In this document: positions 22,675 through 31,366 of the stretch, in pieces | Numbering within the stretch: position 1 is the first letter of the stretch | Layout: the number at the start of each line of letters is the position of its first letter | Notes under the pieces: generated by a model | What the model was told of the DNA's origin: nothing | What the model saw: the letters and a program-made list of their open reading frames with translations, nothing else | Databases searched by the model: none | Position numbers and translations under genes: made by a program | Source: Ferrovibrio sp036381655 | Lineage (GTDB): Bacteria > Pseudomonadota > Alphaproteobacteria > Ferrovibrionales > Ferrovibrionaceae | Assembly: GCF_036381655.1 (NCBI RefSeq) | Contig: NZ_DASVCJ010000040.1 | Coordinates: 115,991-179,990 of the forward strand | Direction of reading: 5' to 3' | Length of the DNA: 64,000 nucleotides

Positions 22675-23402
22675 CGCCGCGGCGCGGTGGTGGCCCGCTC
22701 CGCCGCATGCGTGTTGAAGCCCTCGAGCGCGGCCAGCACGCGCTGCGCCAGCATCTGCGCCGAGGCGGGATTCTGTCCGGTGATCAGGTTGCCGTCCTGG
22801 ACGGCATGCGGCTGGAAATCCGGGCCGGCGACGAAATCGCCGCCCAGGGCGCGCAGCCGGTCCTCCAGCAGGAACGGCACCGTCTTGGCGAGGCCGACCT
22901 TTTCCTCCTCGGCATTGGTGAAGCCGTTGACCTTGCGGCCCGCCACCAGCGGCACGCCGTCGCGCCGCCTGGCCGCAAGCAGGCCGGCCGCGCCATGGCA
23001 GACGGCGGCGACGACCCGGCCTTGTGAATCGAGCGTTGCGATCCGCTCGGCCAGCGCCCGGCTGGCGGGCAGATCCCACATGGAGCCATGCCCGCCGGGC
23101 AGGAAGATCGCATCGACGGTGGCGATATCGACCTGCGCGATGGCCGGCGTGGTCTGCACCGCCTGCATGGCGGCGCGGTCGGCCAGAAAGCGCGTGACGC
23201 CGTCCGGCTTGGGTTCCTCGCCGTTGACGCTGCGCGGATCGAAGGGGATCGGCCCGCCCTTGATGGAGGCCAGCGTGACGGTATGTCCCGCATCGAGGAA
23301 GGCGTAATAGGGCACCGCCAGTTCCTCCGCCCATACGCCCGTGATCCGACCGTTGCCCATGCTGTTATGCGACGTGGTCACGATCAGGATATGAGCAGTC
23401 AT
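22599..23402 (-). CDS. DJ-1/PfpI family protein (Hsp31-like glutamine amidotransferase fold)
   Basis: A 267-residue protein of the DJ-1/PfpI superfamily, nearest to Hsp31-like members. It shows ILIVTTSHNSMGNGRITGVW, EELAVPYYAFLDAGHTVTLA, SIKGGPIPFDPRSV and the nucleophile elbow VAAVCHGAAGLL, with the reactive Cys. The C-terminal ILITGQNPASAQMLAQRVL-like motif is also typical (NLITGQNPASA). Such proteins act as glyoxalases or holding chaperones. The start at 23402 has GGGGAG eight bases upstream. The last 30 residues overlap the cyclase gene and lack family similarity. Confidence 0.88.
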   Translation of the reverse strand: MTAHILIVTTSHNSMGNGRITGVWAEELAVPYYAFLDAGHTVTLASIKGGPIPFDPRSVNGEEPKPDGVTRFLADRAAMQAVQTTPAIAQVDIATVDAIFLPGGHGSMWDLPASRALAERIATLDSQGRVVAAVCHGAAGLLAARRRDGVPLVAGRKVNGFTNAEEEKVGLAKTVPFLLEDRLRALGGDFVAGPDFQPHAVQDGNLITGQNPASAQMLAQRVLAALEGFNTHAAERATTAPRRQSVARSNVGSMVNSSCGVSTPRSA

Positions 23403-23529
23403 GGCAGTCTCCCCTTTGCAATCGAGCAATTCGGAAAAGCAAACCGCGTGAAGGACTTGCCGTAGATAAGCAGCGGCCGGCCCGGTTCAACCGGAACGAA
23501 GCGGGGCTGCCCTGAAGAAGCGAGTCGAT

Positions 23530-23568
23530 AAAAAAAGATCATGCCCGGATTAAAGTCCGAGCATGATC
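23530..23568 (-). terminator. Rho-independent terminator of the RND efflux operon
   Basis: Read on the minus strand, GATCATGC...GCATGATC forms an 8-bp perfect stem (23537-23544 with 23561-23568), extended inside by CGGAC/TCCG-type pairs, and is followed at once by seven T. It lies 53 bp after the RND permease stop. Its stem resembles the REP-like hairpin at 5919-5941. Confidence 0.85.
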
Positions 23569-23620
23569 CCGTTTCAGTATTGCACCGGTGACATCGGCGG
23601 GGCGGCCGCCGGCGAAACCG

Positions 23621-26600
23621 TCACTCGGCCTGCGGCGTATGTCCGGTCTGCTGCAGCGCCGGCGGCAACTGGCGGCGGCGGCCACGCGTGAAAGCCCGCA
23701 GCACGACATAGAAGACCGGCGTCAGGAACAGGCCGACGAGGGTGACGCCGATCATGCCCGAGAACACCGCCGTGCCCAAAGCGCGCCGCATCTCGGCGCC
23801 GGCGCCGCTGGCGGTGACCAGCGGCAGCACGCCGAGGATGAAGGCGAAGGCCGTCATCAGGATCGGCCGCAGGCGCAGGCGGCAGGCCTCGACCACGGCG
23901 GGGATCGGATCCTTGCCCTCGATTTCCTGCTGGCGGGCGAATTCGACGATCAAGATCGCGTTCTTCGCCGCCAGGCCGATCAGCACGACAAGGCCGATCT
24001 GCACCAGGATGTTGTTGTCGATGCCGACCAGATGCACGCCGAACAGCGCGAACAGCATACTCATCGGCACGATCAACATGATCGCCAGCGGCAGCACCCA
24101 GCTTTCATACTGCGCCGACAGCGCCAGGAAGACGAAGACGATCGACAGCATGAAGATGTACAGCGCGGTATGGCCGGTGGAGCGTTCCTGCAACGCGATT
24201 TCCGTCCACTCGAAGGTCTGGCCCGGCTGCAACACCTCCTTGGCCACCTGCTCCATCGCATCCAGCGCCTGGCCGGTGGAATAGCCCGGCGCGGTGTTGC
24301 CCTGCAGCGGCACCGACACATACATGTTGTAGCGCTGCACCAGGTCCGGGCCGGCGGTTTCGTTGATCTGCACCAGCGTGCCGAGCGGCACCAGGTCGCC
24401 GGTGGCCGAGCGCACCTTCAGCCGCAGGATATCGTCCTCGCTGATGCGATACCTGGCATCCGCCTGGGCGCGCACCTGGAAGACGCGGCCGAAGGCGTTG
24501 AAGTCGTTCACGTAGGCCGAGCCCAGATTGACCTGCAGCGCGTTGAAGATGTTGGTGATCGGCACGTTCAGCATCTGCGCCTTGGCGCGGTCGATATTGA
24601 GGAAGACCTGCGGCGTGTCGGCGCTGAAGGTGGTGAACACGCCGGTGATCCCCGGCGTCTTCATGGCGCGGCCCATGATCTGATAGGCCGCGGCCAGCAA
24701 CGGCCGGATATCGTCGCTGCTGCGGTTCTGCAGTTGCATCTTGAAACCGCCGCCCGAGCCGATGCCCGGCACCGAAGGCGGCGGCACCGCGATGACGAAC
24801 GCCTCCTCGATCGACTGCAGCCGGCCGATCATCTGGCCGATGATGGCCTGGCCGGTCAGGCCCTTGGCCATGCGCTCCTCGAACGGCGCGAAGGTGGTGA
24901 ACATCACCGCCGCCGAGGTCGAGTTGGTGAAGGTGGCGCCGCTGAAGCCGGGGATCGCCACGACATGGGTGACGCCGGGCATGTTCTCGATCAGCTTGGT
25001 CGCCTTCTGCACCACCGCGTCGGTGCGGTCCAGCGTCGCGCCGGACGGAAGCTGCACCACCACGATGGCGTAGCCGCGGTCCAGCGGCGGGATGAAACCC
25101 TGCGGCACGGCGGTGAAGATCCACACCGTCGCCGCCACCAGGGCGCCGTAGACGCCGAGCATGATGAAGCGGTGCCGCACGATGCCGCCGACGCCGCGGG
25201 AATAGCGGTCGCTCGCCCTGTCGAAGCCGGCGTTGAACTTGTCGGCGAAGAGACGGCCGAGCCGCGCCAGGAAGAAACGCGGGCGATGCGCGGCATCCTT
25301 CTGATGCGCGCGCAGCAGCACGGCGCCCAGCGCGGGCGACAGCGACAGCGAGACGATCACCGACAGGATCGTCGCCACCGAGATGGTCAGCGCGAACTGG
25401 CGGTAGAACTGGCCGGAGATGCCGGGGATGAAGGCGGTCGGAATGAACACCGCCGACAGCACCACGCCGATCGCCACCACCGCCGTGCCGACCTCGTCGA
25501 TCGTCTCGTGCGCCGCGTCGCGCGGCGACATGCCGAGGGCGATGTTGCGTTCGATATTCTCCACCACGACGATGGCGTCGTCGACGACGATGCCGATCGC
25601 CAGCACCAGGCCGAACAATGTCAGCACGTTCAGCGTGAAGCCGAAGGCCGACATCACCGCGAAGGTGCCGATCATCGAAACCGGAATGGCCAGAATCGGG
25701 ATGATCGCCGCGCGCCAGTTCTGCAGGAAGATCAGCACCACCAGCGCGACCAGCAGGATCGCCTCGATCAGGGTCTTGTAGACCTCATGCAGCGATTCCG
25801 CGATGAACTCGGTCGGATTGTAGATGATGGTGTATTCCAGGCCCGGCGGGAAATCCTTCTGCAATTCCTCCATGGTCTTGATGACCTCTTCGGAGGTGTC
25901 CAGCGCATTGGTGCCGGGGCGCTGGAAGACGCCCATGGCGATCGCGGTCTGGCCGTCGAGATAGCTGCGGCTGGTATATTCGCGGCCGCCAAGCTCCACC
26001 TTGGCGACATCCTGCAGCCGCACCAGCCGGCCGCCTTCGCCCGACTTGATGATCACGTTGCGGAACTGCCGCACGTCGTCGAAGCGGCCTTGCGTGGTGA
26101 CGATGGCCTGCAGCGGCGTGGTGGCCGGCGCCGGCTGCTGCCCGAGGCTGCCGCCGGAGACCTGCACGTTCTGCGCCTGCAGCGCGGTCACCACATCGGT
26201 GCTCGACAGGCCATAGGCGGCCAGGCGGGCCGGATCGAGCCAGATGCGCATCGCGTATTCCGAGCCGCCGAACACGATGACGTTGCCGACGCCGTCGAGA
26301 CGCAGAAGCGCCTCGCGCACGCGCAGGTTCATGTAATTGGCGATGAACAGCTCGTCATAGCGTTTGTCGGGCGAGAGCAGATGCACGACCATGAGGAAGT
26401 CGCCGTTCTGCTTCTGCGTCGTCAGGCCCTGGCGCCGCACTTCTTCGGGCAGGCGCGGCTCGGCGATCGAGACGCGGTTCTGCACCTGCACCTGGGCGGT
26501 GTCGAGATCGGTGCCGGGACGGAAGGTCACGGTCAGCTGCAACTGGCCGTCCGCGGTCGAATAGGACGACATGTACAGCATGTTCTCGACGCCGTTGATC

Positions 26601-26809
26601 TGCTGTTCCAGCGGCGTCGCCACCGTGCGGGCGATCGTCTCGGCATCGGCGCCGGGATAGCGCGCGGTGACGTTGATCTGCGGCGGCGCGATCTCCGGAT
26701 ATTCGGTGACCGGCAACTGGAAGAAGGCGATCGCGCCGACGATGGCGATCACGATGGAGACGACGGCGGCAAAAATCGGCCGGTCGACGAAGAAATGTCC
26801 GATTTTCAT
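23621..26809 (-). CDS. RND efflux transporter permease (HAE1 family, AcrB/MexF-like)
   Basis: A 1062-residue inner-membrane drug/proton antiporter subunit. It begins MKIGHFFVDRPIFAAVVSIV, the standard HAE1 opening, with porter-domain motifs YPEIAPPQINVTARYPGA and GGSEYAMRIWLDPARLAAYGL. The proton-relay aspartates are present in IGIVVDDAIVVVEN, and the second half has NILVQIGLVVLIGLAAKNAILIVEFA. Twelve membrane helices are expected. The C-terminal end TRGRRRQLPPALQQ is short and basic. It is cotranscribed with the adaptor gene (18-bp gap) and ends at a strong terminator. No outer-membrane channel gene is nearby, so a TolC-like partner must come from elsewhere. Confidence 0.97.
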   Translation of the reverse strand: MKIGHFFVDRPIFAAVVSIVIAIVGAIAFFQLPVTEYPEIAPPQINVTARYPGADAETIARTVATPLEQQINGVENMLYMSSYSTADGQLQLTVTFRPGTDLDTAQVQVQNRVSIAEPRLPEEVRRQGLTTQKQNGDFLMVVHLLSPDKRYDELFIANYMNLRVREALLRLDGVGNVIVFGGSEYAMRIWLDPARLAAYGLSSTDVVTALQAQNVQVSGGSLGQQPAPATTPLQAIVTTQGRFDDVRQFRNVIIKSGEGGRLVRLQDVAKVELGGREYTSRSYLDGQTAIAMGVFQRPGTNALDTSEEVIKTMEELQKDFPPGLEYTIIYNPTEFIAESLHEVYKTLIEAILLVALVVLIFLQNWRAAIIPILAIPVSMIGTFAVMSAFGFTLNVLTLFGLVLAIGIVVDDAIVVVENIERNIALGMSPRDAAHETIDEVGTAVVAIGVVLSAVFIPTAFIPGISGQFYRQFALTISVATILSVIVSLSLSPALGAVLLRAHQKDAAHRPRFFLARLGRLFADKFNAGFDRASDRYSRGVGGIVRHRFIMLGVYGALVAATVWIFTAVPQGFIPPLDRGYAIVVVQLPSGATLDRTDAVVQKATKLIENMPGVTHVVAIPGFSGATFTNSTSAAVMFTTFAPFEERMAKGLTGQAIIGQMIGRLQSIEEAFVIAVPPPSVPGIGSGGGFKMQLQNRSSDDIRPLLAAAYQIMGRAMKTPGITGVFTTFSADTPQVFLNIDRAKAQMLNVPITNIFNALQVNLGSAYVNDFNAFGRVFQVRAQADARYRISEDDILRLKVRSATGDLVPLGTLVQINETAGPDLVQRYNMYVSVPLQGNTAPGYSTGQALDAMEQVAKEVLQPGQTFEWTEIALQERSTGHTALYIFMLSIVFVFLALSAQYESWVLPLAIMLIVPMSMLFALFGVHLVGIDNNILVQIGLVVLIGLAAKNAILIVEFARQQEIEGKDPIPAVVEACRLRLRPILMTAFAFILGVLPLVTASGAGAEMRRALGTAVFSGMIGVTLVGLFLTPVFYVVLRAFTRGRRRQLPPALQQTGHTPQAE

Positions 26810-26827
26810 ATCCTGGCTCCGGCCCCG

Positions 26828-28075
26828 TTACTTCGCCGCCTGCTTCTCGGCCGTCTGGCCCTGAGCCGCCTTGCCATGCTGCTGCTGCTGCATCTGCGCG
26901 ACAAAGGCCATCAGGCCCGGCCAGGCGGGCGGCAATTGCACCGGCTGGGGCGTGACATGGCCGCCGCCGAGCCGCACGCGCTGCAGGCCGTCGATGACGA
27001 CCATTTCGTCACCCTTCAGGCCCTGGCGGATGATGCGGTAGCGGTCGGTATGCGAGCCGATCTTGACCGGCTGCTGGCGCACGGCGCCGCCTTCGCCGAC
27101 GACATAGACATAGCGGCGGTCCAGCTCGGCGAGGATCGCCTCGTCCGGCAGCAGCACGCCCTTGTATTCCGGGCTGCCCGGCACGGCGATGCGGCCGAAC
27201 AGGCCCGGCGTCAGAAACAGGTCCTTGTTGTCGAGCCTGGCGCGCATCCGCATCGTGCCGGTGCCGGCATCGAGGCGGTTGTCCATGAAATCGAGGACGC
27301 CCTTGTGGAGGAAATCATCTTCGTCGGTGAGCGAGACCGAGATCGGCAGGCCCTTGGTGTCGCTGCTGCGGCCGCCGCCATCGGCGATGCGCTGATAGGC
27401 GAGGAAGGACCGCTCGTCGATATCGAAATAGAAATAGATCGGATCGAGCTGCACGATGGTGGTCAGCACCGTGCTGTTTTCCTGCACCAGGTTGCCCTCG
27501 GTCACCAGCTTGCGCGAGATGCGGCCGGAGATCGGCGCCCGGATTTCGGTGAAGCTCAGATTGAGCTTGGCGGTCTCCAGCGCGGCGCGCAGCGAGGCCA
27601 GATCGGCCTGCGCCTGCTGGAAGGCCTGGCGCTTCTGTTCGAGATCGCGTTCAGCCGCGGCGCCGGTGCGGGTCAGCTTGGCATAGCGCTCATAGTCGCG
27701 GCGGGCGAAGTCGAGCCGGGTCTGCTGCGCATTGAGATTGGCCTGCGCCTGGTTGACCACCGCCTGATAGGGCCGGGGATCGATGGTGAACAGCAGATCG
27801 CCCTGCTTGACCAGGGCGCCATCGGTGAAATGCACGCTCTCGAGATAGCCATTCACGCGCGAGCGGACGTCCACGGCGCCGACCGCATCGAAGCGCCCGG
27901 TATATTCGTCCATTTCGACGATCGGCTTCACCACCGGCTTGGCGACCGTCACCGGCGGCGGGCCACCCGGTCCGCCCTGGGCCTGCGCAGTCAAGCTGAG
28001 GCCGGCAGCAAGAAGCATACTGAAGACAGCGCCGACAGCCTGACGGCCATGCCGACGGACAAAAGCAAAAGACAT
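26828..28075 (-). CDS. RND efflux periplasmic adaptor subunit (MexE/AcrA-like)
   Basis: A 415-residue membrane fusion protein with a signal peptide (residues 1-33, ending LTAQAQ). The lipoyl-hairpin pieces are VDVRSRVNGYLESVHFTDGA and VKQGDLLFTIDPRPYQAVVN, with a long coiled hairpin between. The beta-barrel and membrane-proximal parts follow (APISGRISRKLVTEGNLVQE; DPIYFYFDIDERSFLAYQR; GLFGRIAVPGSPEYKGVLLP). No lipobox cysteine is seen. The start at 28075 has GGGGGA five bases upstream. The C-terminal Gln/Ala/Lys-rich tail is disordered. It links the permease to an outer-membrane channel. No local regulator is adjacent; the gene lies 198 bp from hemJ. Confidence 0.95.
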   Translation of the reverse strand: MSFAFVRRHGRQAVGAVFSMLLAAGLSLTAQAQGGPGGPPPVTVAKPVVKPIVEMDEYTGRFDAVGAVDVRSRVNGYLESVHFTDGALVKQGDLLFTIDPRPYQAVVNQAQANLNAQQTRLDFARRDYERYAKLTRTGAAAERDLEQKRQAFQQAQADLASLRAALETAKLNLSFTEIRAPISGRISRKLVTEGNLVQENSTVLTTIVQLDPIYFYFDIDERSFLAYQRIADGGGRSSDTKGLPISVSLTDEDDFLHKGVLDFMDNRLDAGTGTMRMRARLDNKDLFLTPGLFGRIAVPGSPEYKGVLLPDEAILAELDRRYVYVVGEGGAVRQQPVKIGSHTDRYRIIRQGLKGDEMVVIDGLQRVRLGGGHVTPQPVQLPPAWPGLMAFVAQMQQQQHGKAAQGQTAEKQAAK

Positions 28076-28273
28076 TGAGGTTCCCCCGGTTTTTCGCATG
28101 CGCGAAGAGGTAGGCGTATCGTGACGGAAGGACAAGCAAAAGTGATGTGACCGCCGCCACGAATCCTTGACGCGGCGGCACATTAGCCATCTGCGCCCGA
28201 CTATGCCGCTGGAAAATTGCACCCGGACATTGGGGTGCCACCTGTAAGGGATTCGCTGCCCGAACGGCAGCAA

Positions 28274-28696
28274 TCAGAACGGCTTCAGCACCACCAGCAG
28301 AACGATGCCGATCAGCAACAGCGTCGGGATTTCGTTGACGATGCGGTAGAAACGCTGGCTATGCGCATTCCGGTCCTCGGCGAACTGCCGGCGCCAGCGC
28401 GCCAGCAGGACATGGACGATCTGCATACAGATCACTAATGCCAGCTTGCCATGCAGCCAGCCCTGGCTCCAGAGATTGCCCATCGTGGCCAGCGACAGGC
28501 CGAAGATCCAGGTGGCGATCATCGCCGGATTGATGATGGCCTGCATCAGCCGCCGCTCCATCACCTTGAAGGTTTCCGATTCCGACGAGCCCGGCTTGGC
28601 GGCGGCATGGTAGACGAACAGCCGCGGCAGATAGAGCATGCCGGCCATCCAGGCGATGACCGAAATGATGTGCAGGGCTTTCAGCCAGAGATACAT
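28274..28696 (-). CDS. hemJ: protoporphyrinogen oxidase HemJ
   Basis: A 140-residue membrane protein that oxidises protoporphyrinogen IX, the step before ferrochelatase. The family pattern is complete: MYLWLKALHIISVIAWMAGM with the conserved His10, LYLPRLFVYHA, KVMERRLMQAIINPAMI, LWSQGWLHGKLALVICMQI and FYRIVNEIPTLLLIGIVLLV. Four membrane helices are expected. It starts 30 bp after the hemH stop on the same strand, with which it forms a heme cluster. Confidence 0.96.
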   Translation of the reverse strand: MYLWLKALHIISVIAWMAGMLYLPRLFVYHAAAKPGSSESETFKVMERRLMQAIINPAMIATWIFGLSLATMGNLWSQGWLHGKLALVICMQIVHVLLARWRRQFAEDRNAHSQRFYRIVNEIPTLLLIGIVLLVVLKPF

Positions 28697-28726
28697 CGGT
28701 GTCCGTCCGTCTAAGGATGCATAATA

Positions 28727-29767
28727 TCATGATGCGCAGGTGCAGCGGCGCCAGGCATTGCCGCAGGGCTTCTCGCCGCTGCCGCTGACCGGATCGCCGT
28801 CGTAATTCGTCGCATTGCGCACCAGGCGCGCCAGGCCGACGATGAATTCCGGCTGCGTGCCGACGGTGGGCACGCGCGTATAGCTCGCCGCCCCCGCCCG
28901 CATGGCCAGATGCGCGTATTCGATATCGAGCTCGACCAGGGTTTCGGAATGCTCGGATACGAAGGCGACCGGCACCACCACGATGGCGCAACCATCTTTA
29001 GCGGCGCGTGCGACTTCCGCCTCCGTCGACGGGCCGATCCATTCCAGCGGGCCGACGCGGCTTTGATAGCAGATCACACTGTCGATCTCGGGCCGGTTGA
29101 GCTGCCGCAGAATGGCGGCGACGCTGCGTTCGACCTGCATCTGATAGGGATCGCCATCCAGCACCACGCGTTTCGGCAGGCCATGGGCGGAGAAAAGAAT
29201 ACGCAGCGGGCCGCGTTGTGCGGGCTCAGCCTCGACGGCGGCCAGCGCCTGCCGCAGCAAGGCGGTCTGGGCGACGATGAAGCCCGACTCCTCCGGATAG
29301 CAGCCGATCGCCGCCATCGGCACGTCCAGCCCGGCCTTGGCCGCCGCGCGGCGCCAGTCCTTCAGCGAGGACGCCGTGGTGGTGGTGGAGAATTGCGGAT
29401 AGAGCGGCAGCAGCAGCACGCGATCCGCGCCCCAGGCCAGCGCCTCGCGCGCGGCTTCGGATGCGAAGGGATGCCAATAGCGCATCGCGATCAGCACGCG
29501 GTAATCGTCGGAGCCGAGCGAGCGCTTCAATTCGCGTGCCTGCGCTTCCGTCTCCGGCAGGATCGGCGAACGGCCGCCCATCCGGGCATAGATCTGCGCC
29601 GCCTTGGGCGCCCGGCGCGACGAGATCAGCCGCGCCAGCAGATAGCGCAGCGGCTGCGGCAGACGGATGATGGCCGGATCGTTGAACAGGTTGAACAAAA
29701 ACGGCCGCACCGCCGCCTGGCTGTCGGGCCCGCCGAGATTGAACAGAATGACTGCCGTTTTGGCCAT
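28727..29767 (-). CDS. hemH: ferrochelatase
   Basis: A 346-residue enzyme that inserts Fe2+ into protoporphyrin IX. Family marks are VILFNLGGPDSQAAVRPFL, YARMGGRSPILPETEAQA, RYWHPFASEA, LLPLYPQFSTTTTASS, ILFSAHGLPKRVVLDGDPY with the catalytic His of SAHGLP, CYQSRVGPLEWIGPSTE and PVAFVSEHSETLVELDIEY. The C-terminus carries two Cys (the last in RCTCAS). Expected location is cytosolic or peripheral to the membrane. It sits between hemE and hemJ, all reading away from the origin. Confidence 0.98.
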   Translation of the reverse strand: MAKTAVILFNLGGPDSQAAVRPFLFNLFNDPAIIRLPQPLRYLLARLISSRRAPKAAQIYARMGGRSPILPETEAQARELKRSLGSDDYRVLIAMRYWHPFASEAAREALAWGADRVLLLPLYPQFSTTTTASSLKDWRRAAAKAGLDVPMAAIGCYPEESGFIVAQTALLRQALAAVEAEPAQRGPLRILFSAHGLPKRVVLDGDPYQMQVERSVAAILRQLNRPEIDSVICYQSRVGPLEWIGPSTEAEVARAAKDGCAIVVVPVAFVSEHSETLVELDIEYAHLAMRAGAASYTRVPTVGTQPEFIVGLARLVRNATNYDGDPVSGSGEKPCGNAWRRCTCAS

Positions 29768-29880
29768 TCAGCTACGATGTAGACGAACAGCCGAAACCGC
29801 AATGCTTTGGGCGCCGCCCAACGGGCAATGTCCTGAATTATGGCCGAATATGGCCGGTTTTGCCGTTATCAGACGGCAGT

Positions 29881-30972
29881 TCAGGCCGAGACTTCCGCGC
29901 CCTTCACCAGCCGCACCAGCTCCTCGACATGCCGGATCGGCGTTTCCGGCACGATGCCGTGGCCGAGATTGAAGATGAAGCGGCGCTCGGGGAAGCTGCG
30001 CAGCAGGCGGTGCACGCCTTCGGCCAGCGCCGGGCCGCCCACCACCAGCAGGCGCGGATCGAGATTGCCCTGCAGCACCGTCTTCGGCCAGAGATGATCG
30101 CGCGCCCAGCCGAGCGGCACGGTGTAGTCCAGCCCCAGGACGTCGGCGCCGGTTGCCGCCGCATAGCCGTCGTAAAGCACGCCGGCGCCGCGCGGAAAGG
30201 CGATCACCGGCACCTGCGGGTATTTGTCCTTCAGCCGGCCGATGATGCGCCGCGCCGGCTCGATGCAGAAGCGGCGGAATTCCTGTTCCGGCAGGACGCC
30301 GGCCCAGGTATCGAAGAGCTGCACGGCCTCGGCGCCGGCTTCGATCTGGCGCTCGAGATACGCGGCGGTGGCCTCGATCAGGATCTCCATCAGCGTGTCC
30401 AGCCCGGCCGGGTTGCCGAAGGCCCAGGTCTTGGCGGCGGCATGATCGCTCGAGCCGCGGCCTTCCAGCATGTAGGTCGCCACCGTCCAGGGCGCGCCGG
30501 CAAAGCCGATCAGCGCGCAGTCCTTGGGCAGCCCGGCCTTGATGCGGCTCACCGCCTCGTAGACCGGCGCGAGCTTCTGATGGATGCCCTTCGGATCCAG
30601 CCGGACCAGTTCGCCGGCCGTGCGGATCGCCTCCAGCACCGGGCCTTCGTTTTCCCTGAAGGCCAGCCCCTGGCCGAGCGCCTGCGGCACCAGCAGAATG
30701 TCGGCGAACAGGATCGCCGCATCGAAGCCGAACCGGCGGATCGGCTGCAAGGTTACTTCGGTGGCCAGTTCCGGGCTGTAGCACAGTTCGAGGAAACTGC
30801 CGGCCTTGGCTCGGATTTCCCGGTATTCCGGCAGATAGCGGCCTGCCTGCCGCATCAGCCAGAGCGGCGGGCGGGAGCTTGGCAGGCCGGCCAGGGTGCG
30901 CAGGAACGGCTTGTCCGGCGTGGACGGCGATGTGTTGCGACTTGGCGGCGCGGCCTGAGGAAAGGACGTCAT
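29881..30972 (-). CDS. hemE: uroporphyrinogen decarboxylase
   Basis: A 363-residue enzyme that converts uroporphyrinogen III to coproporphyrinogen III. Visible marks are PPLWLMRQAGRYLPEYREIR (substrate-binding Arg), FGFDAAILFADILLVPQALG with the catalytic Asp, LIGFAGAPWTVATYMLEG, QLFDTWAGVLP and FILNLGHGIVPETPI-like FNLGHGIVPETPIRHVEEL at the C-terminus. The Shine-Dalgarno AAGGA is near the start, and the AT-rich palindrome of the proposed origin begins 19 bp upstream. The hemE promoter therefore probably lies inside the origin, as in Caulobacter. Confidence 0.98.
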   Translation of the reverse strand: MTSFPQAAPPSRNTSPSTPDKPFLRTLAGLPSSRPPLWLMRQAGRYLPEYREIRAKAGSFLELCYSPELATEVTLQPIRRFGFDAAILFADILLVPQALGQGLAFRENEGPVLEAIRTAGELVRLDPKGIHQKLAPVYEAVSRIKAGLPKDCALIGFAGAPWTVATYMLEGRGSSDHAAAKTWAFGNPAGLDTLMEILIEATAAYLERQIEAGAEAVQLFDTWAGVLPEQEFRRFCIEPARRIIGRLKDKYPQVPVIAFPRGAGVLYDGYAAATGADVLGLDYTVPLGWARDHLWPKTVLQGNLDPRLLVVGGPALAEGVHRLLRSFPERRFIFNLGHGIVPETPIRHVEELVRLVKGAEVSA

Positions 30973-31366
30973 GTCCTTATTCCTTTCCTATTTTATTTAA
31001 AAATAAAAGAGATGGAGTGGTTTGTTGTGCGGTGTTTATCGGGGATAAGCCATTGTCTACGCGCTATGCCGGATTCCATCCCGGACTGGCGGCTTCCCCG
31101 GGCGGCGGCTGCCGGCCGTGGAAAAGTCGGGCATAAGCGGCCTGCCGCCGTCATTGTTCCGCCGCAAGAATTATGGGGATAATGCGAGTAGAATCCAAAT
31201 TGTGACTTTGCCGTGGCCAATCCCCGCGATTCACAGGGGGAAGGGAAAAATGATCCTCCGGTGACAGGCTGGTTGCAGGAAAACCGGCTTGCGGGCATGA
31301 AAATGACGATCCTGGGGACAAACGCCGCCTTATCCACTTTATCCACGGAATTCGACCGTCGATCCG
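30973..31366. other. putative chromosomal replication origin (oriC, Cori type)
   Basis: A 394-bp gene-free region between hemE (leftward) and the ppsR/DUF299 gene (rightward), the conserved location of the Caulobacter origin (hemE-RP001). Visible parts are the AT-rich palindrome TTTTATTT-aa-AAATAAAA (30991-31008, a candidate unwinding element), tandem DnaA-box-like 9-mers at 31330-31347, three weaker boxes (31040-31048 CGGGGATAA, 31174-31182 TGGGGATAA, 31313-31321 TGGGGACAA) and GANTC sites at 31072, 31191 and 31228. The flanking genes all point outward. Caulobacter-style CtrA boxes (TTAA-N7-TTAA) were not seen. Confidence 0.85.
31330..31347 (+). promoter_or_regulatory. tandem DnaA boxes
   Basis: TTATCCACT and TTATCCACG lie head to tail with no gap. 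Each differs from TTATCCACA only at the last base. They are 20 bp before the ppsR start codon. Confidence 0.8.

Noticed and set aside
23588..28078. A nearly 1500-codon open frame on the plus strand
   Set aside because: It is antisense to the RND permease and adaptor genes, is full of His/Arg/Gln/Asp low-complexity sequence, and results from the GC-rich third positions of the true genes.
30973..31366. CtrA boxes of the TTAA-N7-TTAA type in the proposed origin
   Set aside because: None was found on reading the whole region, so control by CtrA cannot be claimed.
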